From: Streptomyces hygroscopicus subsp. hygroscopicus
Lineage (GTDB): Bacteria > Actinomycetota > Actinomycetes > Streptomycetales > Streptomycetaceae
DNA length: 64,000 nucleotides
Reading direction: 5' to 3'
Assembly: GCF_030269125.1 (NCBI RefSeq)
Contig: NZ_BSSM01000002.1
Location: forward strand, 186,001 to 250,000
Part shown: positions 24,099 to 34,442 of the stretch, one piece after another
Position numbering within the stretch: the first letter of the stretch is position 1
How the letters are laid out: every line of letters starts with the position of its first letter
Made by a program: the position numbers and the translations under genes
The notes under the pieces: generated by a model
What the model saw: only the letters and a program-made list of their open reading frames with translations
Database searches by the model: none
What the model was told of the DNA's origin: nothing

Positions 24099-24202
24099 TC
24101 TCAGCCGTCCCTCCGTCGCGAACCCACCGGAACCTCTCAGCCGTCCCTCCGTCGCGAACCCACCGGAGGTCCCAGCCGTCCCTCCCGTCGCGAACCCACC
24201 GC
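24099..24202. repeat. Three tandem copies of a 33-36 bp unit
   Basis: Copies at about 24099-24131, 24132-24167 and 24168-24202 share the core CAGCCGTCCCTCC(C)GTCGCGAACCCACCG with few differences. There are no spacers, so this is not a CRISPR array. Confidence 0.9.
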
Positions 24203-24338
24203 ACACCAGCCGCCCCGGCGGGAGCCCCGAGCGAACAGGGCGGGGCGCGAGGGTGACCGGGACGGCCATACCCCCTGTCACCGCCCCGTGGGAGGATCGG
24301 CGTCGTACGTGGTACACGCAGTCGAAGGAGAGCGTGCG

Positions 24339-26642
24339 ATGGCGACGAAGCCGCCCAAGGGTGATCCGGTGCAGGACGCGCCGCAGGTCGCGGAGCCGAA
24401 GCACGCGGCGGCGGGGCTGCCGGCCGTCGGGCACACCCTGCGGATCGCGCAGCGGCAGATGGGTGTGCGGCGCACCGCGCTGACGCTGCTGCGGGTGAAC
24501 CAGAAGGACGGCTTCGACTGCCCGGGTTGCGCCTGGCCGGAGCCGGAGCACCGGCACACCGCGGAGTTCTGCGAGAACGGCGCGAAGGCGGTGGCCGAGG
24601 AGGCGACCCTGCGCCGGGTCACCCCGGAGTTCTTCGCCGCGCACCCGGTCGCGGACCTGGCGAACCGGAGCGGGTACTGGCTGGGCCAGCAGGGGCGGCT
24701 CACCCACCCGATGTACCTCCCCGAAGGGGCGGCGCACTACGAGCCGGTCACCTGGGAGCGCGCCTTCGGCATCATCGCCGAGGAGATCACCGCCCTCGCC
24801 TCCCCGGACGAGGCCGTGTTCTACACCTCGGGCCGTACCAGCAACGAGGCGGCGTTCCTGTACCAGCTCTTCGCGCGCGAGCTGGGCACGAACAACCTGC
24901 CGGACTGCTCGAACATGTGCCACGAGTCGTCGGGTTCGGCGCTCTCCGAGACCATCGGGATCGGCAAGGGCAGCGTTCTCCTGGAGGACCTGTACAAGGC
25001 CGACCTGATCATCGTGGCGGGCCAGAACCCGGGCACGAACCACCCCCGGATGCTGTCCGCGCTGGAGAAGGCCAAGGCCAACGGCGCGAAGGTGGTCAGC
25101 GTCAACCCGCTGCCCGAGGCGGGCCTGGAGCGGTTCAAGAACCCGCAGACCCCGCAGGGCATGCTCAGGGGTGCCGCGCTCACCGATCTGTTCCTGCAGA
25201 TCCGCATCGGCGGCGACCAGGCGCTCTTCCGGCTCCTCAACAAGCTGATCCTGGAGGCGGACGGCGCGGTCGACGAGGAGTTCGTGCGCGAACACACGCA
25301 CGGATTCGAGGAGTTCGCCGAGGCCGCCCGGTCCGCCGACTGGGCGGAGACGCTGGCCGCGACCGGTCTGACCCGCGCGGAGATCGAGCAGGCGCTGGAG
25401 ATGGTGCTCGCCTCGGAGCGGACCATCGTGTGCTGGGCCATGGGTCTGACCCAGCACAAGCACTCCGTGCCGACCATCCGCGAGGTCGTCAACTTCCTGC
25501 TGCTGCGCGGCAACATCGGCCGGCCGGGCGCGGGCGTGTGCCCGGTGCGCGGTCACTCGAACGTGCAGGGCGACCGCACCATGGGCATCTTCGAGCGGCC
25601 CGCCCCCGCCTTCCTGGACGCCCTGGAGCGGGAGTTCGGGTTCGCGCCGCCCCGGGAGCACGGCTTCGACGTCGTACGGGCGATCCGCGCGCTGCGTGAC
25701 GGGAAGGCGAAGATGTTCTTCGCCATGGGCGGCAACTTCGTCTCCGCGTCCCCGGACACCGAGGTGACCGAGGCGGCGATGCGGCGGGCGCGACTGACGG
25801 TGCACGTGTCGACCAAGCTGAACCGCTCCCACGTGGTCACCGGCGCGCGGGCGCTGATCCTGCCCACCCTGGGCCGTACCGAGCGCGATGTCCAGGAGGG
25901 CGGCGAGCAGTTCGTGACCGTCGAGGACTCCATGGGCATGGTGCACGCCTCGCGCGGCCGGCTGGCGCCCGCGAGCACCCATCTGCTGTCCGAGCCGGCG
26001 ATCGTGTGCCGGATGGCGCGCGCGGCGCTCGGCGACAGGAGCGTCGTGCCGTGGGCGGAGTTCGAGAAGGACTACGGAGCCGTCCGTGACCGCATCGCGC
26101 GGGTGATCCCCGGGTTCGCGGACTTCAACGCGCGGGTGGCCCGGCCCGGCGGTTTCGCGCTGCCGCACGCGCCGCGCGACGAGCGCCGCTTCCCGACCGC
26201 CACCGGCAAGGCGAACTTCACCGCGGCGCCGGTGGAGTACCCCGAATTCCCGGAGGGCCGGCTGCTGCTCCAGACGCTGCGCTCGCACGACCAGTACAAC
26301 ACCACGATCTACGGGCTGGACGACCGCTACCGGGGCATCACGGGCGGCCGCCGGGTGGTGCTGGTGAACCCGGAGGACGCGCGCTCGCTCGGGTTCACCG
26401 AGGGGGCGTACGTGGATCTGGTGAGCGAGTGGCGGGACGGCGTGGAACGGCGGGCACCCGGTTTCCGGGTGGTGCTCTACCCGACGGCCCGGGGCTGCGC
26501 GGCGGCGTACTACCCGGAGACCAACGTCCTGGTGCCGCTGGACGCGACCGCCGACACCAGCAACACCCCGGCCAGCAAGTCGGTGATCGTACGCCTGGAG
26601 GAGCACGCGGAAGGCCGTCTGGAACAATCGGCGACCGACTGA
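24339..26642 (+). CDS. FdhF/YdeP-family molybdopterin oxidoreductase
   Basis: The 767-residue protein starts at ATG 24339, 8 nt after AAGGAG. It is a bis-MGD-type oxidoreductase of the FdhF/YdeP group: a Cys pair in GFDCPGCAWPEPEH (Cys61, Cys64) replaces the full 4Fe-4S motif, then VFYTSGRTSNEAAFLYQLFA, NNLPDCSNMCHESSGSALSE, the GLTQHKHSVPTIREVVNFLL region and a C-terminal dinucleotide-binding domain (QTLRSHDQYNTTIYGLDDRY). The substrate is unknown; formate is not assured because YdeP proteins act in acid resistance and related redox roles. No fdhD or partner subunit is adjacent. Confidence 0.95.
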   Translation: MATKPPKGDPVQDAPQVAEPKHAAAGLPAVGHTLRIAQRQMGVRRTALTLLRVNQKDGFDCPGCAWPEPEHRHTAEFCENGAKAVAEEATLRRVTPEFFAAHPVADLANRSGYWLGQQGRLTHPMYLPEGAAHYEPVTWERAFGIIAEEITALASPDEAVFYTSGRTSNEAAFLYQLFARELGTNNLPDCSNMCHESSGSALSETIGIGKGSVLLEDLYKADLIIVAGQNPGTNHPRMLSALEKAKANGAKVVSVNPLPEAGLERFKNPQTPQGMLRGAALTDLFLQIRIGGDQALFRLLNKLILEADGAVDEEFVREHTHGFEEFAEAARSADWAETLAATGLTRAEIEQALEMVLASERTIVCWAMGLTQHKHSVPTIREVVNFLLLRGNIGRPGAGVCPVRGHSNVQGDRTMGIFERPAPAFLDALEREFGFAPPREHGFDVVRAIRALRDGKAKMFFAMGGNFVSASPDTEVTEAAMRRARLTVHVSTKLNRSHVVTGARALILPTLGRTERDVQEGGEQFVTVEDSMGMVHASRGRLAPASTHLLSEPAIVCRMARAALGDRSVVPWAEFEKDYGAVRDRIARVIPGFADFNARVARPGGFALPHAPRDERRFPTATGKANFTAAPVEYPEFPEGRLLLQTLRSHDQYNTTIYGLDDRYRGITGGRRVVLVNPEDARSLGFTEGAYVDLVSEWRDGVERRAPGFRVVLYPTARGCAAAYYPETNVLVPLDATADTSNTPASKSVIVRLEEHAEGRLEQSATD

Positions 26643-26701
26643 GCGTTCGCTCAGCACTCAGACAGGTGCCTTGACAGGTGTACGACGAACGGAGCCGGCC
26701 C

Positions 26702-27190
26702 ATGGGCGAGCAGCAGCAGGTGAAATTCCCGCAGGAGGTCATCGAGGAGTACGCGGCGCTCGGTGTGGACCTGCCCGCCCTGTTCTCGGCCGGCGACCTC
26801 GGCACGCGGATGGGCGTGCAGATCCTGGAGGCCTCCGCGGACAAGGTCGTCGGGACGATGCCGGTGGAGGGCAACACCCAGCCGTACGGCCTGCTGCACG
26901 GCGGTGCCTCCGCGGTGCTGGCGGAGACCCTGGGCTCGGTCGGCGCGATGCTGCACGGCGGCAGCACCAAGGTCGCGGTCGGCGTGGACCTCAACTGCAC
27001 GCATCACCGCGGGCTCCGCTCGGGTCTGGTGACCGGTGTGGCCACGCCCGTGCACCGGGGCCGGTCGACGGCGACGTACGAGGTCGTGATCAGCGACGAG
27101 CAGGGCCGCAGGGTGTGCAGCGCCCGGCTGACCTGCCTGCTGCGTGACCTCGGGGCGCCGAACGGCGAGCAGGCACCCGCCGTTTCCTGA
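26702..27190 (+). CDS. PaaI-type hotdog thioesterase
   Basis: The 162-residue protein starts at ATG 26702, 7 nt after GGAG. It has the hotdog signature VEGNTQPYGLLHGGASAVLA (with the N/Q and HGG active-site loop), ETLGSVGAML, and a second strand pair VGVDLNCTHHRGLRSG followed by GRSTATYEVVISDEQGRRVC. PaaI-type enzymes hydrolyse aromatic or medium-chain acyl-CoA thioesters in the cytosol. A TTGACA (26671-26676) lies upstream but I see no matching -10. It lies 59 bp after the oxidoreductase gene and ends at its own terminator. Confidence 0.93.
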   Translation: MGEQQQVKFPQEVIEEYAALGVDLPALFSAGDLGTRMGVQILEASADKVVGTMPVEGNTQPYGLLHGGASAVLAETLGSVGAMLHGGSTKVAVGVDLNCTHHRGLRSGLVTGVATPVHRGRSTATYEVVISDEQGRRVCSARLTCLLRDLGAPNGEQAPAVS

Positions 27191-27206
27191 CGATCCGAAC
27201 CGTCCG

Positions 27207-27248
27207 AGGCCCGGTCCGCTCCCCAAATGGGGCGCGACCGGGCCTTTT
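27207..27248. terminator. Terminator after the thioesterase gene
   Basis: A GC-rich stem of about 16 bp with one bulge and one mismatch (AGGCCCGGTC arm paired with GACCGGGCCT) closes an AAAT-centred loop and is followed by TTTT. Confidence 0.85.
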
Positions 27249-27384
27249 CGTATCCGACACGGCGCCATCCGCCCACGAAAAAGCGGAATTCCGTCGTCCA
27301 GGCAGGAACAGGCCATGGACCAAGGTGAAGATATCGCCACCCGGCCGCCCGAAAATGCTGTATAGCACACCTTTCTTTTACTGG

Positions 27385-27401
27385 TGTAACGCTGCGTTAC
27401 A
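27385..27401. promoter_or_regulatory. 17-bp palindrome upstream of the liv operon
   Basis: TGTAACGC-T-GCGTTACA is a perfect 8-bp inverted repeat with a 1-nt centre, in an AT-richer patch about 365 bp upstream of livK. GTAAC and GTTAC are GlnR-like half-sites, but their 5-nt separation differs from the usual 6, so the binder is not certain. The rest of the 27249-27764 leader has a possible -10 (TAGAGT, 27664-27669) and no gene I can support. Confidence 0.55.
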
Positions 27402-27764
27402 AGCATGCAATAAGCGGCCCCCGCCTCCCCCTCGGGGCCGCGCCCGCGGGCGACCTTCCCGAGCCACCCCCGGGTCGCGGCGCCCGCCCGGCCGCCGCCT
27501 CGGGCCGATGGCCAACCGGAAGTGCGCATTCTCAAAATGTGGACCGAGGGGAAATTCCGCCAAACCGGCCGAGAGTGTCCCGGGCGGAACTTTCCCGTCC
27601 ACGTCGTCATAACAAGAAAGTCACAAGGACGCCTACGGCGCTGCCAGGTCTCCATAGCGGGCTTAGAGTCACGGCCAGTCACCGCTCCAACGGGAGTTCG
27701 GTACCAACGCGGCTCTCCGCCGTCCCGTTCCAGGGACCGCCCATGCCTGCGGAAAGGATCGATT

Positions 27765-28988
27765 GTGCGACAGCGTTCTCTGGTGATTCTTACCTCCGTT
27801 CTGACGACCGGGGCTCTGACTCTCACCGCCTGCGGCTCCCGCAACAATGACAGCAAGGGCGGCGACAGCGGCGACATCACGGTCACCATCGGCGTGGACG
27901 CCCCGCTGACCGGCCAGAACTCCGCGACCGGCCTCGGCATCCAGTACGGCGCGCAGATAGCGGTCGACGACGCGAACAAGAACAAGACGGTCCCGGGCGT
28001 GACCTTCAAGGTCAAGGCGCTGGACGACAAGGCGATCCCGGCCACCGGCCAGCAGAACGCCTCCCAGCTGGTCGCCGAGAAGGACGTCCTCGGTGTGGTC
28101 GGCCCGCTCAACTCCGGTGTGGCCACGCAGATGCAGCAGGTCCTCGACACCGCGAACCTGGTGGAGATCTCCCCGTCCAACACCGCCCCGGAGCTGACGC
28201 AGGGCAAGAACTGGCAGACCACGAAGGTCCGTCCGTTCAAGACCTACTTCCGCACCGCGACCACCGACGCGCTCCAGGGCGCGTTCGCCGCCGACTACGC
28301 CTACAACGGTCTGCACAAGAAGAAGGCGTTCGTCGTCGACGACAAGCAGACCTACGGCGCCGGCCTCTCCAAGATCTTCAAGGAGCAGTTCGCCAAGCAG
28401 GGCGGCAAGGTCATCGGCACCGACCACGTCAGCGTGGGCGACCGCGACTTCTCCACCCTCGTCACCAAGATCAAGAACTCGGGCGCCGACATCCTCTACT
28501 ACGGCGGCCAGTACGACGAGTCCCAGGTGCTGACCAAGCAGCTCAAGGACGCCGGCGCCAAGATCCCGCTGTTCGGCGGCGACGGCATGTTCACCCCGAC
28601 CTACATCAAGACCGCCGGCAAGGCCTCCGAGGGCGACCTCGCGACCTCCATCGGCGTCCCGGTCGACACCCTGCCCGCCGCCAAGGACTTCGTGGCCACC
28701 TACAAGGCCAAGAAGTACCCCGGTGACTACGGCACCTACGGCTCCTACTCGTACGACGCCACCACCGCGATCATCAAGGCCGTCGGCCAGGTCATCAAGG
28801 ACGGCAAGCTCCCGGACGACGCCCGCGCCAAGGTCGTCGACGCGGTCCAGCACAACTCCTTCGACGGCATCTCCGGCAAGATCTCGTTCGACGAGTTCGG
28901 TGACACCACCAACAAGCAGCTGACCGTCTACCAGGTCGTCAACGGTGCGTGGAAGTCCGTCAAGAGCGGCGTCGCCAACCCGAAGTAG
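27765..28988 (+). CDS. livK: Branched-chain amino-acid ABC transporter substrate-binding lipoprotein
   Basis: The 407-residue protein starts at GTG 27765, 6 nt after GGAAAGGA. The signal is a lipoprotein type: MRQRSLVILTSVLTTGALTL then TAC-GS, so the Cys at about residue 24 should be diacylated and anchor the protein outside the membrane. The mature part is a type I periplasmic binding fold (TVTIGVDAPLTGQNSATGLG, NASQLVAEKDVLGVVGPLNS, GDRDFSTLVTKIKNSGADIL, YYGGQYDESQVLTKQLKDAG). It delivers Leu/Ile/Val or similar to LivHMGF encoded downstream. The lipoprotein is the first gene of the operon. Confidence 0.96.
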   Translation: MRQRSLVILTSVLTTGALTLTACGSRNNDSKGGDSGDITVTIGVDAPLTGQNSATGLGIQYGAQIAVDDANKNKTVPGVTFKVKALDDKAIPATGQQNASQLVAEKDVLGVVGPLNSGVATQMQQVLDTANLVEISPSNTAPELTQGKNWQTTKVRPFKTYFRTATTDALQGAFAADYAYNGLHKKKAFVVDDKQTYGAGLSKIFKEQFAKQGGKVIGTDHVSVGDRDFSTLVTKIKNSGADILYYGGQYDESQVLTKQLKDAGAKIPLFGGDGMFTPTYIKTAGKASEGDLATSIGVPVDTLPAAKDFVATYKAKKYPGDYGTYGSYSYDATTAIIKAVGQVIKDGKLPDDARAKVVDAVQHNSFDGISGKISFDEFGDTTNKQLTVYQVVNGAWKSVKSGVANPK

Positions 28989-29012
28989 CCCGCGGCACAC
29001 CTCGCGACACCA

Positions 29013-29049
29013 GGGCCGCGCGGCACTGACCACCGTCACCGCGCGGCCC
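29013..29049 (+). terminator. Intercistronic hairpin between livK and livH
   Basis: A perfect 11-bp GC stem (29013-29023 with 29039-29049) has a 15-nt loop and no U tract. A partial terminator or 3'-end stabiliser here would allow more binding protein than membrane subunits, a common design in binding-protein transporters. Confidence 0.6.
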
Positions 29050-29096
29050 GCCCTCTACCGCCCCCTTGACTCTCCCCACCACATGGAGGCCATGCG

Positions 29097-30022
<926 letters not shown>

Positions 30023-30026
<4 letters not shown>

Positions 30027-31804
30027 GCAGCATGACCGACACCACCCTCCAGACCCCGGCGGAGCGCGGTCTGCTGCCGCTCCCGGCCGCCGTGGCCCGG
30101 CCGCTCATCGCCGTCGGCGCCGTCGGCACCATCGCCAGCGCCTTCATGAGCTGGACCTGGACGCCCGACTTCCCCGGCAACCTGACCATCTACGGCTACC
30201 CGGCCGGGCTCCAGATCCTGGCCCTGGTCGCCGGCGCGCTCACCCTGCTGTACGTGCTCGCCCTGTGGCGGGTGAAGGGCCTCGGCTGGCTGAACCCGTC
30301 GGGCGCCACCAGCCCGGTGCTGCTGACCGGCCTCTCGGCGTTCGCCGTCTGCTGGTTCACCGGCATCGCCATCGCCGTCGACCTCGGCGGTCTGGTCAAC
30401 CTCGACCCCGGCGCGTACGTCGCGATGGTGGCCTCCGCGCTGCCCGTCATCGGCGCCCTCGCCCTGCCCCACCCCGCCCCGGGCACCGGCCTCAAGGGCT
30501 ACCTCACCAAGCCCGAACAGCCCCGCCCCGGCACCCTGTCGCCGCTCGCGGAGCGCGCGGTCGTCACCGTCGGCACCGCCCTCGGCCTGGTGGTCTTCAC
30601 CTACGGCATCGGCATCAACGACGACGACAGCGAGACCTTCATCGGCTTCCTGCTCGTGGTGATCTTCGCCGCCTGGGGTCTGCTGCACTCCGGACTCCTC
30701 GACCGGTACTCGGTCATGTCCACCCGCCACAAGGGCTTCGCGGCCGCCCTGGCGTTCGTGGCCGCCGTGATCTTCCCGTTCACCCAGAGCGACGACCACA
30801 ACGCCAACATCGGCGTGAACATCCTCATCTTCGCCACCGTCGCCCTCGGTCTGAACATCGTCGTCGGCCTCACCGGCCTGCTCGACCTCGGCTACGTCGC
30901 CTTCCTCGGCGTCGGCGCCTACGCGGCCGCCCTGGTCTCCGGCTCCGAGTACTCGCCCCTCCAAGTCCAGTTCCCCTTCTGGGCCGCCGCCCTCACCGGC
31001 ATGGCCGCCTCCCTGGTCTTCGGCGTCCTGATCGGCGGTCCGACGCTGCGGCTGCGCGGCGACTACCTGGCCATCGTGACGCTCGGCTTCGGAGAGATCT
31101 TCCGCATCACCGTCAACAACCTGGACGGCGACTCCGGTCCGAACGTCACCCGCGGCCCCAACGGCATCACCCAGATCCCCGACATCAAGCTCTTCGGGTT
31201 CAACCTGGGCGACGCCCACACCTTCGGCTCGTTCACGCTGGGCCGGTTCGCCAACTACCTGTTCCTGATGCTGATCGTGACGGCGATCGTCGTCCTGGTC
31301 TTCACCCGCGCCGCCGACTCCCGTATCGGCCGCTCCTGGATCGCGATCCGCGAGGACGAGACCGCCGCGACCGCCATGGGCATCAACGGCTTCCGGGTCA
31401 AGCTGATCGCGTTCGCGCTCGGCGCCTCCCTCGCGGGCCTGGCCGGCACGGTGATGGCGCACGTGAACTACAGCGTCAACCCGCAGCCGTACCAGTTCGC
31501 CGGCGCCGCCCCGCCCAACTCGGCCTTCCTGCTGGCCGCCGTCGTCCTCGGCGGCATGGGCACCGTCAGCGGCCCGCTGCTCGGCGCCAGCCTGCTCTAC
31601 CTCATCCCGGAGAAGCTCCAGTTCATGCAGAACTACGAGCTGCTCGCCTTCGGTGTCGCGCTGATCCTGCTCATGCGGTTCCGGCCGGAGGGCATCATCG
31701 CCAACCGGCGCCGCAAGCTGGAGTTCCACGAGACCGGCCAGCTCGACGTACCGGCACAGACGACGCTGTCCGACGACGCGGCCGTCACCAAGGCAGGGGC
31801 GTAA
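30023..31804 (+). CDS. livM: Branched-chain amino-acid ABC transporter permease LivM, N-terminally extended
   Basis: The 593-residue protein starts at GTG 30023 (overlapping livH) or ATG 30032. The C-terminal 340 residues are a standard LivM (NIVVGLTGLLDLGYVAFLGV, LRLRGDYLAIVTLGFGEIFR, AIREDETAATAMGINGFRVK, GTVSGPLLGASLLYLIPEKL). The N-terminal 230 residues add about five further hydrophobic helices (LIAVGAVGTIASAFMSWTWT, LQILALVAGALTLLYVLALW, VVTVGTALGLVVFTYGIGIN) with no binding motif. E. coli LivM is about 425 residues, so this is an extended actinobacterial form. The function of the extension is unknown. Confidence 0.96.
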
Positions 31805-31810
31805 GGAACC

Positions 31811-32733
31811 ATGACGACACCTGTACTCGAAGCCCGTGACGTCACCATGCGGTTCGGCGGTCTGACCGCCGTACGGTCCGTGGACTTCACGGTGAACAGC
31901 GGCGAGATCGTCGGCCTGATCGGGCCGAACGGCGCCGGCAAGACCACCTTCTTCAACTGCCTCACCGGGCTGTACGTCCCCACCGAGGGCACCGTCGCCT
32001 ACCAGGGCAAGGTGCTGCCGCCCAAGCCGCACCTGGTGACGCAGGCGGGCATCGCCCGTACCTTCCAGAACATCCGGCTCTTCGCCAACATGACCGTGCT
32101 GGAGAACGTCCTCGTGGGCCGCCACACGCGGACCAAGGAGGGCCTGTGGTCGGCGCTGCTGCGCGGGCCCGGCTTCCGCAAGGCCGAACGCGACTCCGAG
32201 GCGCGGGCGATGGAACTCCTGGAGTTCGTCGGCCTCGCGGGCAAGCGCGAGCACCTGGCGCGCAACCTGCCCTACGGCGAGCAGCGCAAGCTGGAGATCG
32301 CGCGGGCGCTGGCCAGCGAGCCCGGCCTGCTGCTCCTGGACGAGCCGACGGCGGGCATGAACCCGCAGGAGACCCGGGCCACCGAGGAACTGGTCTTCGC
32401 CATCCGGGACAAGGGCATCGCCGTCCTCGTCATCGAGCACGACATGCGGTTCATCTTCAACCTGTGCGACCGCGTCGCGGTTCTCGTCCAGGGCGAGAAG
32501 CTGATCGAGGGCACCTCCGAGGTCGTCCAGGCCGACGAGCGGGTCGTCGCCGCCTACCTGGGCGAACCCTTCGAGGGCGAGCCGGGCGCGGCGGAGGCCG
32601 CGGAGGTCGAGGCGGCGGAGGCCGGGGCGACCCGGGCCGAGGGGCGGGAAACGGCGGAGGCCGAGGCCGAGAGGCCGGAAACGGCGGAGGCCGAGGCGGC
32701 CGGGTCCGCCGACAGCACGGAGGGAGAGGCCCA

Positions 32734-32737
<4 letters not shown>
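31811..32737 (+). CDS. livG: Branched-chain amino-acid ABC transporter ATPase LivG with acidic repeat tail
   Basis: The 308-residue protein has a full ABC ATPase: Walker A GPNGAGKTTFFNCL (about 38-51), the LivG-specific GIARTFQNIRLFANMTVLEN, signature NLPYGEQRKLEIARAL and Walker B LLLLDEPTAGMNP followed by VIEHDMRFI. After about residue 258 the protein ends in a Glu/Ala repeat tail (AAEVEAAEAGATRAEGRETA) encoded by imperfect DNA repeats around 32648-32700, absent from typical LivG. The tail is probably disordered and dispensable. It overlaps livF by 4 bp. Confidence 0.97.
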
Positions 32738-33450
<713 letters not shown>

Positions 33451-33459
33451 CACCCGTAC

Positions 33460-33504
33460 GGCACAGGCCCGCGCCCTCCTCGACGGAGGGCGCGGGCCTG
33501 TGCC
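33460..33504. terminator. Bidirectional terminator between livF and the ANTAR regulator
   Basis: A perfect 20-bp stem (33460-33479 with 33485-33504) closes a 5-nt TCGAC loop between two convergent genes. Confidence 0.92.
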
Positions 33505-33517
33505 GTGGGCGGGGTGC

Positions 33518-34171
33518 TCAGCCGTTCCTGGCGGCCTTCTTCTCCTCGTTGTCCGCGATCACGGCCTCGGCGACCTGCTGCATCGACATGCGGCGGTCCA
33601 TGGAGGTCTTCTGGATCCAGCGGAAGGCGGCCGGCTCGGTCAGGCCGTACTCGGTCTGCAGGATGGACTTGGCGCGGTCGACCAGCTTGCGGGTCTCCAG
33701 GCGCTGGGTGAGGTCGGCGACCTCCTGCTCCAGCTGCCTCAACTCGGTGAAGCGGGAGACGGCCATCTCGATCGCCGGCACCACGTCGCTCTTGCTGAAC
33801 GGCTTGACCAGGTACGCCATCGCGCCGGCGTCCCGGGCGCGCTCCACCAGGTCGCGCTGGGAGAAGGCGGTGAGCATCAGGACCGGGGCGATGGACTCCT
33901 CGGCGATCTTCTCGGCCGCGGAGATGCCGTCCAGCTTGGGCATCTTCACGTCCAGGATGACCAGGTCCGGCCGGTGCTCGCGGGCCAGCTCGATCGCCTG
34001 CTCGCCGTCGCCGGCCTCGCCGACGACGGTGTAGCCCTCCTCCTCCAGCATCTCCTTGAGGTCGAGGCGGATCAGGGCCTCGTCCTCGGCGATGACGACG
34101 CGGGTCGTCAGGGGAGGCACGTGCGACTTCTCCTCGTCGGCGTCTACGGGCTGGGGCGACTCGGCGGTCAC
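33518..34171 (-). CDS. pdtaR: ANTAR-domain response regulator (PdtaR-like)
   Basis: The 217-residue protein starts at GTG 34171 with GAGGAG upstream. Residues 23-140 form a CheY-like receiver: VVIAEDEALIRLD, phospho-acceptor Asp74 in VILDVKMPKLDG, the conserved T in LMLTAFSQRD and K in YLVKPFSKSD. A coiled helix leads to an ANTAR RNA-binding domain (about 155-210: LVDRAKSILQTEYGLTEPAA, FRWIQKTSMDRRMSMQQVAE). This matches mycobacterial PdtaR, an antiterminator that binds paired hairpins in nascent mRNA. The partner kinase (PdtaS) is not in the window. No RNA target was recognised here. Confidence 0.95.
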   Translation of the reverse strand: MTAESPQPVDADEEKSHVPPLTTRVVIAEDEALIRLDLKEMLEEEGYTVVGEAGDGEQAIELAREHRPDLVILDVKMPKLDGISAAEKIAEESIAPVLMLTAFSQRDLVERARDAGAMAYLVKPFSKSDVVPAIEMAVSRFTELRQLEQEVADLTQRLETRKLVDRAKSILQTEYGLTEPAAFRWIQKTSMDRRMSMQQVAEAVIADNEEKKAARNG

Positions 34172-34271
34172 GGGGGCTCCTCGTTCGATGCAGGGGTACT
34201 GCTGACAAGAGCCTACCTAGCTACGGTATGGTGGACGCGCGGAGGGTCGGGGGAAACCTTGGATTCTGCGA

Positions 34272-34346
34272 GCCCCGGTAGCCCAATTGGCAGCAGGCAA
34301 CGGATTCAAAACCCGTACAGTGTCGGTTCGAGTCCGACCCGGGGCA
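34272..34346 (+). tRNA. tRNA-Leu (anticodon CAA), atypical
   Basis: The acceptor arms are GCCCCGG (34272-34278) and CCGGGGC (34339-34345) with discriminator A34346. The T arm GTCGG-TTCGAGT-CCGAC (34322-34338) is perfect. The anticodon loop TTCAAAA (34305-34311) gives CAA, reading UUG. Two oddities: the variable region is only ACAGT (5 nt), whereas bacterial tRNA-Leu normally has a long type II arm, and the innermost anticodon-stem pair is A34304 with C34312. The D stem has three pairs. CCA is not encoded. Confidence 0.85.
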
Positions 34347-34398
34347 CCTTTTCCTTGTTTTCCATGGTCACCGGGTTTCCTTGATCACCGGTTTGTGC

Positions 34399-34424
34399 GG
34401 GCCCCTTCGCGAAGGGGCCCTTTT
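34399..34424. terminator. Bidirectional terminator after the tRNA and pyk
   Basis: GGGCCCCTTC-GC-GAAGGGGCCC is a perfect 10-bp inverted repeat followed by TTTT, between the rightward tRNA and the leftward pyruvate kinase gene. Confidence 0.92.
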
Positions 34425-34442
34425 CTCGTACTCGGCCCCGGT

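Noticed and set aside
24099..24202. Possible CRISPR fragment
   Set aside because: The three copies are directly adjacent without unique spacers.
34201..34232. Promoter of the tRNA (CTGACA with TATGGT)
   Set aside because: The spacer would be 19 bp and the -35 weak; not strong enough to list, and it overlaps the leader of the divergent ANTAR gene.
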